A stretch of 64,000 nt of DNA from Chloroflexota bacterium (GTDB lineage Bacteria > Chloroflexota > UBA6077 > CF-72). Below the pieces are notes generated by a model. It saw only the letters and a program-made list of their open reading frames with translations, searched no databases and was not told the origin of the DNA. The position numbers were made by a program, and so were the translations under genes. The DNA lies in NCBI GenBank assembly GCA_016191465.1, contig JACPOP010000026.1, positions 1-64,000 on the forward strand. The letters run 5' to 3'. This document shows, piece by piece, positions 1 to 9,088 of the stretch (position 1 is the first letter of the stretch; the number at the start of each line of letters is the position of its first letter).

Positions 1-397
1 GCCGGGCGCCCAGGCCGTCGCAGCCGTCCGCGCCCACCTCGCCAGTGCCCGTCCCCTGCCCGCGGTCCCCACCGGCGCCCGACAGCCTCCTGCTCGCCTC
101 CGCTCCGTCGCCTAACCCGCTACATTCGGCGGGTGCGCCCGTGAAGTGCTCGCTCCAATGATCGGCACGCGGGTCAAACAGGCGCACAATCTCGCCGGTT
201 AGCGGATCCTCAGCGTGCGTGCGGAACCACTTCAAGCGATTGCAGGGAAAGCAGGCGGCGGCGAGGTTCTCCGAGCCGTCGCCGCCACCAGGGATGATGT
301 GGTCGATGGAAAGCTGCCAGCCGTAAATCTGGCAGTACTCACAACGGCCGCGAGCACGTCGCTTGACAGAACGCGCCGTCCGCGCGGAAACCGCCAC
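1..397 (-). CDS. HNH endonuclease, runs off the left edge of the window
   Basis: Minus-strand gene starting at GTG 397; it stays open to the window edge, so its 3' end is not seen. An in-frame stop lies just upstream of the start. The translation shows a compact HNH domain: CxxC at residues 19 and 22, DHIIP at 32-36, Asn 44 and CFPCNRLK at 49-56, then a DPLTGE and EHF tail. Proteins with this zinc-bracketed HNH fold cut or nick DNA and are common as free-standing mobile nucleases. After EHF at about residue 85 the sequence becomes Gly/Ala/Arg-rich and no longer resembles the usual tail of the family, so the gene may be frameshifted or fused there. The plus strand of the same stretch is also open and stops at 113-115, so coding on that strand past the edge cannot be excluded. 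Confidence 0.6.
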   Translation of the reverse strand, partial: MAVSARTARSVKRRARGRCEYCQIYGWQLSIDHIIPGGGDGSENLAAACFPCNRLKWFRTHAEDPLTGEIVRLFDPRADHWSEHFTGAPAECSGLGDGAEASRRLSGAGGDRGQGTGTGEVGADGCDGLGAR

Positions 398-485
398 CGT
401 GGGTTACCTGAGCGACGGGTGCGGTGCCACTGGTCCGCCACAGCAGGATCGCGGAGAGGCAGCCAGAGAAATGCTTCGCCGCGCC

Positions 486-1073
486 TCAGCAGCCAGGGCG
501 GCGAAGCTCGTGCGGCGGGCTACTCAGAGGTGCAGCGCGTGTCTCCTTTAGGCGCCGTGCCAGGGCTGCTGAAGCGCGAGAGGTCATCATTCGCTCGAGT
601 CGTTCCATCTCGGAGTAGTCGTCGGGACCGAGTAGATCACCGTTCTCCAGGCGCTCGTGTAGTGCTTCCAAGCGTTGGTTCACAGCCGCCGGTAGCTCCG
701 CGATCAGGGACTCATGCCACTGCTCGGTCTGCGCCACCTGGTCGTCCCTGACACTGCGCCCATCCGGAACACCTCGGGGCAAGCTCGCCAGCAGTGTTTC
801 AACGGCTCCCCGTGGAATGCGCTGGTGTCCACCTTCACGAACCGAAGGCAAACGTCCGGCCCGAATCCAGCGCTTGAGAGTCTGCTGGCTCACACTGAGC
901 GCGCTCGCCGCCTGACCCATGGTCAGGGTCGTTCGTGGGGGTGCCGGGGCGGCGAACGTGGGCATGGCCGCGACCAGCACCTTCTCCAACGCGCGGGCCT
1001 CTCGATCCTGTCCGCGCGCGTGCAGGTCGGCCACCAAGCCGGAGACGAGCTCGATCTCCCGTGCCTGGATCAC
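486..1073 (-). CDS. Helix-turn-helix (excisionase/MerR-like) DNA-binding protein
   Basis: 195 residues from GTG 1073. A longer frame to 1145 is open, but the family-like region starts near 1073 and a TATACT hexamer sits just upstream. Residues about 51-90 form an HTH of the excisionase type, with TMGQAASALSVS, TLKRWIRAG and a following wing-like HQRIP. The rest is charged and helical. Such proteins bind DNA as phage or island excisionases, or as antitoxin-like partners. It lies 88 bases upstream of the HNH gene on the same strand, so the two may form one small accessory unit. No integrase or toxin gene is visible nearby. The function beyond DNA binding is not known. Confidence 0.6.
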   Translation of the reverse strand: MIQAREIELVSGLVADLHARGQDREARALEKVLVAAMPTFAAPAPPRTTLTMGQAASALSVSQQTLKRWIRAGRLPSVREGGHQRIPRGAVETLLASLPRGVPDGRSVRDDQVAQTEQWHESLIAELPAAVNQRLEALHERLENGDLLGPDDYSEMERLERMMTSRASAALARRLKETRAAPLSSPPHELRRPGC

Positions 1074-1489
1074 GCCGCCAGTATAGCCCTCTGAAAGCGG
1101 GTGCCGGGTCGCGGACACACGCTCCCGCAGTCCCACCGGAGCCAATGGCGGGCGGGGTCACCTGGCCCGCTCCGCGCTCCGATGGGGTCGAAGCACGGCC
1201 ACCGGCCAGCAGGAGCCGGATTCAACGCCGTCGCGTGCATTGTTTCAGGTACAATCCCGGTTGAATGGTAAGACGCGGGACGGCACTTGGCGGCCCACCC
1301 GCATTGTTGCGAATCTGTACGCAGAACCCCCTCAGGCGTCTTGCAGGTCCTGCGAAGCACGTGAGCACGCGGTTGGCATGTTTTTCCGGGGCTGATGGAC
1401 ACATGCTCCGCGTTCCTTACCAACGCGCACGAAGAGCATGGGCTGTGTGCGTCCGGCGTCACCAGAGATAGCGAGACTACGCGAGGGAC
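1074..1489. other. Intergenic region upstream of gyrA
   Basis: About 416 bases without a convincing gene, holding promoters for two divergent genes. TACAAT at 1250-1255 is a plausible -10 for gyrA, but no clear -35 accompanies it, and it would leave an untranslated leader of roughly 225 bases. I see no riboswitch fold I can name. Short frames here have no family features. Confidence 0.4.
1080..1085 (-). promoter_or_regulatory. Putative -10 element (TATACT) for the HTH gene
   Basis: TATACT reading on the minus strand ends six bases before the GTG at 1073, which would make the transcript nearly leaderless. No good -35 hexamer is seen at 16-18 bases. The same hexamer recurs before several other genes in this window. 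Confidence 0.35.
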
Positions 1490-4400
1490 ATGGCGACCCC
1501 AGACCCGAACATCGGCAACATTCGGCAGATCCTGGTCGAGGACGAGATGCGCGCCTCGTACCTGGATTACGCCATGAGCGTGATCACCTCGCGTGCTCTT
1601 CCGGACGTGCGCGACGGACTGAAGCCGGCCCAGCGACGGATCCTCGTTGCCATGCACGACCTTAACCTGGCGCCAAACCGAAACTACCGCAAGTGCGCCA
1701 AGATCGCGGGGGACACATCGGGCAACTACCACCCCCACGGCGAAGCGGTGGTGTATCCCACGCTGGTGCGCATGGCGCAGCCCTTCAACATGCGCTACCC
1801 GCTGGTGGACGGCCAGGGAAACTTCGGCTCGGTCGATGGCGACCCCCCGGCGGCGATGCGCTACTGCGTCACGGGCGAGACGAGAGTCCGTACGAGCGAT
1901 GGCACGCTGCCGATCGCGTCCATCGTTGCGGACGCGGCTCCCAACTCTGACGCCTCGGTCCACCTGCACGTACTCGGGCGCACCGGGAAACCGGTGCCCG
2001 CCGATCGGCTGTTCCATTCCGGCACGCACCCGACGCTGCGCCTGATGACCCAGGAGGGGTACGAGCTAACGGGCACGACGAACCACCCGGTCCTGTGCCT
2101 CTCCTCAGTCGCCGGCGTGCCGATGCTGCTGTGGAAGCTTCTAAGCGAGATCGGCCCGGGAGACCGGGTGGCACTGCTGCGCCGCACGCCCGCCGACATG
2201 GGCCCGTTAACGACCGCTGAGCACGACCTGGCCACGCTGGCGGGGGGCATGGTCTCCGAAGGGTGGATCTCCGAGCGGCGGGCGGGGTTCAACAACCTCG
2301 ACTCGGAGTACTTCGGACAAGTTGCTTCGGCGTTCGACTCGGTCGTCGGCGGCAAGCGGTACGCTTATGCGCGAACGATCGCGACGAAGAACGTCCTGCA
2401 CGAGATGGACGTCCACAATATGACGGCACTCCGCGCGAGCCCGCTGGCCTCCATGATTGGGCAGCGCAGCGCCGACAAGCGTGCTCCTTCGTTCGTCTGG
2501 GGCGGCTCGCTTGCCTTCAAGGCGCAGTTCCTGCGCGCGCTGTTCGAGGGCGATGGCTCCTCGTCGCTGCTGCCCCGCTGCACCATCCAGGTCAGCTACT
2601 CCACGCGCAGTGTCCACCTCGCGCGCGACGTGCAGGACTTGCTGCTGGAGCTCGGCGTCGTGTCGCGGCTGTGCCGGTACGCGCACGGTGAGATCAAGGT
2701 GGTCATCACCAACCGCCGCGATGCGAGCCTTTTCGCTACGAACGTCGGGTTCCTGGGTGCCAAGCAACGGAAGCTCGAGCGTGAGCTGGCGCAGGTGCCC
2801 CTCGCGAGTCGCGCACTCAGCTCCGACCACGTACCGCACGTGGCCGAGTATGTGCGCTCCGAGGCGCCACGTGGCCATCGCGAGTGGCTGTCCAAGCACA
2901 ACGTGGACCGGGTGGAGCGCTGGGAGCGCGACCGTGGTGCGCTGCTGACGCATATCCCGAATCCAGAGGTGCAGCGGGTTATCGCGCCGCTGGTGGATGG
3001 CACCTATTACTTCGCGGAGGTCGGTGCCGTCGCGGACGCTGGCCCTCAGGCGGTGTACTCGCTCCGCGTCAACTCGAGTGACCACGCCTTCATCACCAAC
3101 GGCTTCGTCAGCCACAACACCGAGGCGCGTCTGACGCCGCTGGCCATGGAGATGCTGGCCGATATCGACATGGACACCGTGGACATGGTGGCCAACTACG
3201 ACGGCGAGCGGCTGGAGCCGACGGTCCTTCCGGGCCGCTTCCCGAACCTGATGTGCAACGGGTCCGCGGGTATCGCGGTGGGTATGGCCACCAACATGCC
3301 GCCGCACAACCTGGGCGAGGTGTGCGATGCGCTCAGCCACCTGATCGACAACCCTGAGGCCACGGTTGACGACCTGCTGCAGTTCATCAAGGGTCCAGAT
3401 TTCCCCACCGGCGGCATTGTGCTCGGTCGAGACAAGGGCAAAGAAGGCGTGCTGGTCGACAACATCAAGCACGCCTACGCTACGGGGCGCGGCCGGGTAG
3501 TTGTGCGGGCGCGGACCATCTTTGAAGAGACCAAGAATGGCCGCCAGCAGATCATCGTCAACGAGCTTCCGTACCAGGTGAACAAGGCGACGCTCCAGGA
3601 GCGCATTGCCGAGCTGGTGCGCGAGAAGAAGCTCGAAGGTATCTCGGCGATGCAGGACGAGAGCGACCGCGACGGCATGCGCCTCGTCATTGAGGTGAAG
3701 CGCGATGCGAACCCGCACACCGTGCTGAACCACCTCTACAAGCACACAGCCATGCAGACGGCGTTTGGCTACAACCTGCTGGCGCTGGTCGATGGCGAAC
3801 CGCGCGTCCTGCCACTGAAGCGGACGCTGCAGGAGTTCCTGGACTACCGCCACGAGGTCCTGACCCGGCGGACGCGCTTCGAGCTGGCCAAGGCGCAGGC
3901 CCGGGCGCACATCCTGGAAGGCCTCAAGATCGCGCTGGACAATCTGGACGCGGTGATCGCCACCATCCGCGCCTCGGCCAGCCGCGAAGCCGCGCGCCCG
4001 CTGCTCCAGGCACAGTTCGATCTCTCCGAGATCCAGGCGCGCGCCATCCTGGACATGACGCTCGGCCAACTGGCCAACCTGGAGACGCAGAAGATCCTGG
4101 ACGAGCTCGAGCAGGTCAAGAGCCGCATCGCGTACCTCGAGGACCTGCTGGCGAATCCGTACAAGATCCTGCTCCTCGTCCGCGACGAGCTGGTGGAGCT
4201 CAAGAAGAAGTTCGGCGACCCTCGCCGCACCGAGATCTTCATGGACTTCGCCGGCGAGATCACGGAAGAGGACCTGGTCAACAACGAGCAGGTGCTGATC
4301 ACGCTGAGCGGCCGCGGCTACGTCAAGCGACTGCCCGCGAACACCTACCGGGTGCAGCGTCGCGGGGGCCGGGGGATCCGTGGCCAGGTGCTGCGCGAGG

Positions 4401-5422
4401 AGGACGCGCTGCGCCTGATGGTGGCCGCGAACGCCCGCGACAACATCCTGTTCTTCACCGACCGCGGCAAGGTGTACCAGGTGCGCGCCTGGCAGGTCCC
4501 GCAGTCCGATCGCACGGCCCAGGGCAAGGCGATCGTCAACGTGATCCGCATCGAGCCGGAGGAGCGCGTCACGGCCGTCCTGGCGGCGCCCGACTTTGAG
4601 AACAGCGACTTCCTGGTGTTCTCGACGCGCCGGGGCGAGATCAAGAAGTGCGCGCTGCGCGACTTCGCCAACGTACGTGCCAACGGGCTCCGCGCCATGG
4701 ACCTCGAAGCCGACGACGAGCTGCTGGACGTGAAACATTGTCGCGACGGTGAGCAGATCATCTGGGTGACCGAGAAGGGCCGCGCCGTCCGGTTCGGGGT
4801 GGGGCCCGTGCGAACGTCCAATCGCGGCAGCGGCGGGATGCGGGCCGTGCGGCTGAAGGCGGGCGACCGTCTGGCCAGCATGGACGTGGTTGATCCAGAT
4901 GCCCAGCTCCTGGTGATCACGCAGAACGGGTATGGCAAACGCACGCCGTTGAGCGCGTACCCCACCAAGGGTCGTGGCACCATGGGCGTCCTGGCGCTCA
5001 AGGCCACCAGCAAAACCGGCCCCGTGGCCGCGGCTCGCGTGGTCCACGGCGACGAGGAGCTGATGGCCGTTTCGGCCTCGGGTATTGTCATTCGGACCGC
5101 CATCGAGACGATCTCCGAGCGTTCCGGCCGCGCCACTTCGGGCGTAAAGGTCATGAACCTCGACGACGGCGACCGCCTGGCGGCCATTGCCGTGCTTCAG
5201 CCGACGGCCGACGCTGGCGATGACGAGGACGGTGACGGTGACGGTGACCTTGAGGCCACCGACGGCGTCCTCGTCATCGAGGAGTCCGAGGCGGCCGCGA
5301 TCCTTGCGCAGGCGACAGGCGACGAGGACGACGAACGAGATGAAGACTTCGAAGCCGACGAGGAGGACCTCGACGACGAAGGGGAAGAAGAGGACGACGC
5401 GCCGCCGGGACGAGACAGCTAG
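1490..5422 (+). CDS. gyrA: DNA gyrase subunit A with in-frame intein
   Basis: 1310 residues from ATG 1490, of which 892 remain once the 418-residue intein is removed, a normal GyrA length. GyrA cuts and rejoins DNA in the A2B2 gyrase that introduces negative supercoils. The N-terminal extein carries the winged-helix/tower start ([20 protein letters not shown]) and the catalytic tyrosine in AAMRY (Tyr125). The sequence resumes after the intein at TEARL. The GyrA box QRRGGRG at residue 956 (538 in the spliced protein) marks it as gyrase rather than topoisomerase IV. The C-terminal tail is extremely acidic over the last 60 or so residues; in E. coli an acidic GyrA tail tunes wrapping activity. 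A gyrB gene is not in the window. Confidence 0.97.
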   Translation: MATPDPNIGNIRQILVEDEMRASYLDYAMSVITSRALPDVRDGLKPAQRRILVAMHDLNLAPNRNYRKCAKIAGDTSGNYHPHGEAVVYPTLVRMAQPFNMRYPLVDGQGNFGSVDGDPPAAMRYCVTGETRVRTSDGTLPIASIVADAAPNSDASVHLHVLGRTGKPVPADRLFHSGTHPTLRLMTQEGYELTGTTNHPVLCLSSVAGVPMLLWKLLSEIGPGDRVALLRRTPADMGPLTTAEHDLATLAGGMVSEGWISERRAGFNNLDSEYFGQVASAFDSVVGGKRYAYARTIATKNVLHEMDVHNMTALRASPLASMIGQRSADKRAPSFVWGGSLAFKAQFLRALFEGDGSSSLLPRCTIQVSYSTRSVHLARDVQDLLLELGVVSRLCRYAHGEIKVVITNRRDASLFATNVGFLGAKQRKLERELAQVPLASRALSSDHVPHVAEYVRSEAPRGHREWLSKHNVDRVERWERDRGALLTHIPNPEVQRVIAPLVDGTYYFAEVGAVADAGPQAVYSLRVNSSDHAFITNGFVSHNTEARLTPLAMEMLADIDMDTVDMVANYDGERLEPTVLPGRFPNLMCNGSAGIAVGMATNMPPHNLGEVCDALSHLIDNPEATVDDLLQFIKGPDFPTGGIVLGRDKGKEGVLVDNIKHAYATGRGRVVVRARTIFEETKNGRQQIIVNELPYQVNKATLQERIAELVREKKLEGISAMQDESDRDGMRLVIEVKRDANPHTVLNHLYKHTAMQTAFGYNLLALVDGEPRVLPLKRTLQEFLDYRHEVLTRRTRFELAKAQARAHILEGLKIALDNLDAVIATIRASASREAARPLLQAQFDLSEIQARAILDMTLGQLANLETQKILDELEQVKSRIAYLEDLLANPYKILLLVRDELVELKKKFGDPRRTEIFMDFAGEITEEDLVNNEQVLITLSGRGYVKRLPANTYRVQRRGGRGIRGQVLREEDALRLMVAANARDNILFFTDRGKVYQVRAWQVPQSDRTAQGKAIVNVIRIEPEERVTAVLAAPDFENSDFLVFSTRRGEIKKCALRDFANVRANGLRAMDLEADDELLDVKHCRDGEQIIWVTEKGRAVRFGVGPVRTSNRGSGGMRAVRLKAGDRLASMDVVDPDAQLLVITQNGYGKRTPLSAYPTKGRGTMGVLALKATSKTGPVAAARVVHGDEELMAVSASGIVIRTAIETISERSGRATSGVKVMNLDDGDRLAAIAVLQPTADAGDDEDGDGDGDLEATDGVLVIEESEAAAILAQATGDEDDERDEDFEADEEDLDDEGEEEDDAPPGRDS
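1865..3118 (+). other. GyrA intein with LAGLIDADG homing endonuclease
   Basis: Protein-splicing element, residues 126-543 of the precursor. It begins at Cys126 directly after the catalytic tyrosine and ends His-Asn before Thr544, the insertion point used by mycobacterial GyrA inteins. Splicing blocks are visible: block [11 protein letters not shown], block [10 protein letters not shown] with the Thr and His, and the terminal block G ending VSHN. Two dodecapeptide motifs of a homing endonuclease remain, [11 protein letters not shown] near residue 250 and [12 protein letters not shown] near 352, each keeping an acidic residue, so the endonuclease may still be active. The Cys1, His/Asn and +1 Thr needed for splicing are all present. 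Confidence 0.95.
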
Positions 5423-5445
5423 CGAAGCCCTGCCGAGGCGTTGGG

Positions 5446-5521
5446 TGTCATCCTGAGGCCGCGGCCGAAGGATCCGTACGCGTGCGTGGCAGACGGATCC
5501 TTCGCTGCGCTCAGGATGACA
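5446..5521. repeat. REP-like long inverted repeat between convergent genes
   Basis: Left arm 5446-5477 and right arm 5493-5521 are near-complementary; the shared core reads GTCATCCTGAG ... AAGGATCCGT. Transcribed from either strand it would fold into a long hairpin with a loop of about 15 bases, so it could end transcription of both gyrA and coaBC. The GTCATCCTGAG...GAAGGATC core resembles short dispersed elements I recall from several high-GC phyla; that recollection is not tested here. Only this one copy is present in the window. Confidence 0.7.
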
Positions 5522-5564
5522 ACGATCAACCATCCGTGCGTTTCTGCGCATACGTACTCGTTCC

Positions 5565-6854
5565 TCACGCCGTCCTCGGGCGTGAGGGCGCTTCCATGCG
5601 CGGCTGGCGGCCTCGCAGGATGACTCCGACGGCGTCCAGCACGGCCTCGGCGACCTCGGTCTTTGGCTGCACGGGAAGGCTTTCCTGACGGCCATCGGGC
5701 CACAGCAGCGTCACCGCGTTGGTATCCACCGCGAAGCCGGCACCAGACGCGGTGACGTCGTTCGCGACCACCAGGTCGAGCGTCTTGCGACGGGCCTTCT
5801 CGGCGGCATTCGCCAGCAGGTCGCGCGTCTCGGCGGCGAAGCCGACGCGGACGATGCCGCGGTGGTTGGGCCAGTCGGCAGAGGCCCTCAGCAGGTCCGG
5901 GTTCGGCTCTAGCCGAAGGTCCAGACCCCCTTCACCGCGCTTGATCTTCTGATCGGCAACGCTCGCCGCGCGGAAGTCGGCGACCGCCGCCGCCATGATG
6001 AGCGCGTCGGCGGTCTCGTAGGCGTCTCGCAGGGCGCGCAGCATCTGCTCGGCGGTTTCCACTTCAATAATGCCAGCGAGACCGGCCGGGCGTCTGAGCG
6101 CCACGGGCGTGGTAATGAGCGTGACCGCCGCGCCCCTATCTCGGGCGGCCTCAGCGATGGCATAGCCCATCTTGCCCGACGAGCGGTTGGTGATGAACCG
6201 CACGGGGTCGATCGGCTCCTGGGTGCCGCCGGCCGTCACGGTCACGGAGCGTCCCTGGAGATCGCCGTTCCGTCCCAGCACGCCGCGCACGACGTCCAGG
6301 ATGCGTTCAGGGTCGGCGAGGCGGCCGAGCCCGGACAGGCCGCTCGCCAGATGGCCTACTTCCGGCTCCACCACGGTTGCGCCACGGGCGCGAAGGGTCG
6401 CCACGTTCTGGGCGGTGGCCGGGTGGTTGTACATCCCGGCGTCCATGGCCGGCGCAACCACCAGCGGGCAGCGCGCCGCGAGGGCCGTCACGGAGACGGG
6501 ATCATCCGCCAGTCCCAGGGCGAGCTTCGCGAGGATGTGCGCGGTGGCGGGGGCGACCACGAGCACGTCGCTCTCGTGGCCCAGCGTTACGTGGGCGATA
6601 GAATGGCCCCCTTCGCCGCCGGCCGTCGTCTCCATGCCCGGCGCCCAGAGATCGGAGAAGACAGGCCGATGCGTGATGGCCTGAAACGAGAGCGGCTGGA
6701 CGAATCGCTGGGCATCCGCCGTGAGCGCCACGTCGACGATGGCGCCAGCCTGGTGCAGCGCGCTCGCCAGGGCAACCGCCTTGTAGGCCGCAATGGAGCC
6801 GCTGACGCCGAGCGCCACGCGCGCCCCCCGGAGGACGCGGATCCCGTCGCTCAC
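5565..6854 (-). CDS. coaBC: Bifunctional phosphopantothenoylcysteine decarboxylase / phosphopantothenate-cysteine ligase
   Basis: 429 residues from GTG 6854. The N-terminal flavoprotein (CoaC) half contains GVSGSIAAYKA, PAMDAGMYNHPATAQN and the lid segment GHLASGLSGLGRL. The C-terminal ligase (CoaB) half contains TAGGTQEPIDPVR, NRSSGKMGYA and QKIKRG. Together the two halves turn 4'-phosphopantothenate and cysteine into 4'-phosphopantetheine on the way to coenzyme A. Two positions are unusual: E. coli has PAMN and ACGD in the decarboxylase site, while here they are PAMD and ASGL, so the lid cysteine is Ser. The GTGA overlap with the upstream Nudix-CoaX gene indicates one operon for two CoA steps. 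Confidence 0.95.
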   Translation of the reverse strand: MSDGIRVLRGARVALGVSGSIAAYKAVALASALHQAGAIVDVALTADAQRFVQPLSFQAITHRPVFSDLWAPGMETTAGGEGGHSIAHVTLGHESDVLVVAPATAHILAKLALGLADDPVSVTALAARCPLVVAPAMDAGMYNHPATAQNVATLRARGATVVEPEVGHLASGLSGLGRLADPERILDVVRGVLGRNGDLQGRSVTVTAGGTQEPIDPVRFITNRSSGKMGYAIAEAARDRGAAVTLITTPVALRRPAGLAGIIEVETAEQMLRALRDAYETADALIMAAAVADFRAASVADQKIKRGEGGLDLRLEPNPDLLRASADWPNHRGIVRVGFAAETRDLLANAAEKARRKTLDLVVANDVTASGAGFAVDTNAVTLLWPDGRQESLPVQPKTEVAEAVLDAVGVILRGRQPRMEAPSRPRTA

Positions 6855-8251
6855 CGATTCATCTCCCAGAACAAGCGAAGTCCTTTGATCGTCAGCAGCG
6901 GGTCGAACACCTCGATCACGTCCGTCTCGTCCAGCACCTCGCCGGCAAGTCCGCCGGTGGCGATGACGCAGGCGCCGCCGCCCAGCTCGCGCTGCATGCG
7001 CGCCACGATCCCTTCGACCAGCCCGACGTAGCCGTAGACCCAGCCGGAGTGCAGCGCCGTCTGAGTGTTGCGCCCGATCACGGATTTCGGCTTCTGCAGC
7101 TCGATCCGCGCGAGCCGGGCGGCACGCTGGAACAGCCCATCCATCGCAGTGGTGAAGCCCGGCGCCAGCGACATCCCCAGCAGCCGGCCATCGGCGTCGA
7201 TGGCGTCAAAGGTAGTGGCGGTGCCGAAGTCGATGACGATGGCCGGCAGGCGGTACAGCCGCGCCGCGGCGAGTGCGTCGACAATACGGTCCGGCCCCAT
7301 CTCCGCGGGGTTCTCCACGGCCAGCGAGATGCCAAGCTGCTCGGTGCCGCCGCCGCGCACCACCAGTGCCGGCGCGCTGTTGGGCAGGTAGCGTTCGGTC
7401 AGGTCCCGAAATGTCGTCACGAGCGCGGGGACCGTCGACGACAGGCTGACCGCCTGCACGTCTGCCAGCCGCAGGCCGGCGTACGGGAACAGGACGCCCA
7501 GCAGCGCGGCATACTCGTCGGCCAGGCGGCGCGCGTGCGTTTCGAGCCGCCAGGTGGCTACCAGGGTTTCGCCGCGGAAGACCCCCGCCTTGACGTTGGT
7601 GTTGCCTACGTCGATCGCCAGGAGCACGGTGTCGCCGGCGTCTCCGTGAGGCACGAGCGGAGTGTACGAGGGTGCCGTTTGGCCGGTGATCAGGCCGCCG
7701 GTCTCGGGAGCTTCGCCGAGCGCCTGCCGCGCCTTCTCGACGACCCGGATTTCATTGGGATAGGAGAGCGCGCGCAGCGCGTCGCCGAGGGTGAACCACT
7801 CCACCACGTCGTACTCCGCGTCATGCTGGGCCACGTCGCCGCCGGTCATCTCCATCAGATAGAAGTGGACGATCTTGAAGTGACGCGCGCCAGCCCATAC
7901 GAACCAGTACTGGATCTCGTCCAGTCGCTCCACGATGCGCGCTTGCAGGCCGGTCTCCTCGGCGACCTCGCGCAGCGCCGTCTCTTCGAGCGTCTCCCCG
8001 GGAATCGGGGTGCCCTTCGGAAGCGCCCACCGTTTCGGCCGCAGCCGTCCGACGAGCGCCACCCGGGCTTCGCCGGATGCCTCACGTCGGTACACGACGC
8101 CGCCCGACGAGACGTCTCGAACGACCGGCGCCCGATCAACTGCCGGCGCGCGCCGCACTGGCGTGGTGGGCCGATCCGCGTCAGCGGCCCGGAATGCGCT
8201 GGGGGCACCGCTCGCGGGCTTCCGTCCCGACCGCCGTCCACCCCGAGCCAC
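6851..8251 (-). CDS. coaX: Fusion of a Nudix hydrolase and type III pantothenate kinase
   Basis: 466 residues from GTG 8251. Residues about 45-190 are a Nudix domain with a complete Nudix box (Gly80, Glu86, Arg94-Glu95, Glu98-Glu99). Residues about 208-466 are CoaX, with AIDVGNTNVKAG, GPDRIVDALAA and VIDFGTATTFDAID. CoaX phosphorylates pantothenate, the first step of CoA synthesis. Nudix enzymes hydrolyse nucleoside diphosphates linked to other groups, CoA and NADH among them. The two frames are continuous with no stop between them. The gene is directly followed by coaBC with a four-base overlap, so the CoA context is strong. The Nudix substrate is unknown. The first 40 residues are basic and low-complexity, so a later start is possible. 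Confidence 0.9.
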   Translation of the reverse strand: MARGGRRSGRKPASGAPSAFRAADADRPTTPVRRAPAVDRAPVVRDVSSGGVVYRREASGEARVALVGRLRPKRWALPKGTPIPGETLEETALREVAEETGLQARIVERLDEIQYWFVWAGARHFKIVHFYLMEMTGGDVAQHDAEYDVVEWFTLGDALRALSYPNEIRVVEKARQALGEAPETGGLITGQTAPSYTPLVPHGDAGDTVLLAIDVGNTNVKAGVFRGETLVATWRLETHARRLADEYAALLGVLFPYAGLRLADVQAVSLSSTVPALVTTFRDLTERYLPNSAPALVVRGGGTEQLGISLAVENPAEMGPDRIVDALAAARLYRLPAIVIDFGTATTFDAIDADGRLLGMSLAPGFTTAMDGLFQRAARLARIELQKPKSVIGRNTQTALHSGWVYGYVGLVEGIVARMQRELGGGACVIATGGLAGEVLDETDVIEVFDPLLTIKGLRLFWEMNR

Positions 8252-8320
8252 GACTGTTGACCCTACCGGGGGTGGGGTGCCACTGTCCAGGGATTCCGGG
8301 GCGCCCTGCTCGTCGGCTCG

Positions 8321-9088
8321 TCAGGCCGGTTGCCAGGTGATGATCTCGTCGCCCAGCGGCACCCGACGATCGAGGGGAGGCGAGTCCGCGGCGAACCGCA
8401 CCACGAAGCCCGTAGGACCGGGGCCAAACGAGGCGCTTGGTCCGATCTGCGGGTCGCCCTGGGGACCTGACACCGAGAGACGCAGGCGATCCGTCGCCGG
8501 CGCGGTCTGGCCGGCTTCGAGCTGCTCGCGGCTGAGCGTGTTGAATGAGGCCAGCACGATGCCTGGCTGCACCTCCAGGTCCAGGAAGTAGGCGCGCGTG
8601 TGGGCCAGGGAGAGCTCGACCCGGCGGATCGGCCGACGAGCCACGAAGAAGTGGCTGATCCGTATGGCCGTGTCCGATTCGAAGCGCACTTCTCGCTCCA
8701 CCTGCCAGCCCGACCCTTGCAGCGTCTGCACCAGCCGTTGTGAGCCGTAATCCACGCTGGAGCGCGGGAACAGGCGGACGAGATCGCTGGCGGTGCCATC
8801 GATCGTGATGCGGGACTGCGGATCCCAGTCGCTGAGCTCGACGAGTGGCACCCCGGTATCCAGCAGGAGGAACGGCTTTCCGCCGCCCCCTAACCGCTCG
8901 TACTGCACCAGCAGGCGGCCCCTGGCCAGGGTGTAGCGGTCCGTGTCCGCATCGCGTTGGAGGCGGAGGAGCTCGGCCACGGAGGTCGTCTGCCCGGTGC
9001 TGTATCCAAGCCAGAAGATGGTTGCGCCGAAGACGACCACCAGGAGCCACTTCACCAGATCGGGCGCGCGGACCTGGGGCGGCTTCAC
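8321..9088 (-). CDS. Membrane-anchored protein of unknown function, copy A of a duplicated module
   Basis: 255 residues from GTG 9088, which overlaps the upstream stop as GTGA. One membrane helix lies at about residues 12-30, followed by a long extracytoplasmic part rich in predicted strands (SDWDPQSRI, SSVDYGSQRLVQTL, RRVELSLAHTRAYFLDL). It is clearly related to the product of 12171-12965: both share LGYxxG, a SDWDxQS stretch, VDY and an AHxxxYxL segment. I recognise no enzyme motif. It is translationally coupled to the GT-C-like gene before it, as is copy B, so the pair probably act together at the cell surface. A longer open frame upstream is out of phase with the real gene at 9085-10494. 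Confidence 0.8.
   Translation of the reverse strand: MKPPQVRAPDLVKWLLVVVFGATIFWLGYSTGQTTSVAELLRLQRDADTDRYTLARGRLLVQYERLGGGGKPFLLLDTGVPLVELSDWDPQSRITIDGTASDLVRLFPRSSVDYGSQRLVQTLQGSGWQVEREVRFESDTAIRISHFFVARRPIRRVELSLAHTRAYFLDLEVQPGIVLASFNTLSREQLEAGQTAPATDRLRLSVSGPQGDPQIGPSASFGPGPTGFVVRFAADSPPLDRRVPLGDEIITWQPA

Noticed and set aside
2207-5695. Very long open frame on the minus strand opposite gyrA (over 1100 codons)
   Set aside because: It mirrors the third-codon GC bias of gyrA, crosses the intein and the REP-like repeat, and shows no domain.
7049-8260. Plus-strand frame of 403 codons opposite the Nudix-CoaX gene
   Set aside because: Low-complexity antisense frame with no domain, opposite a gene with full motifs.
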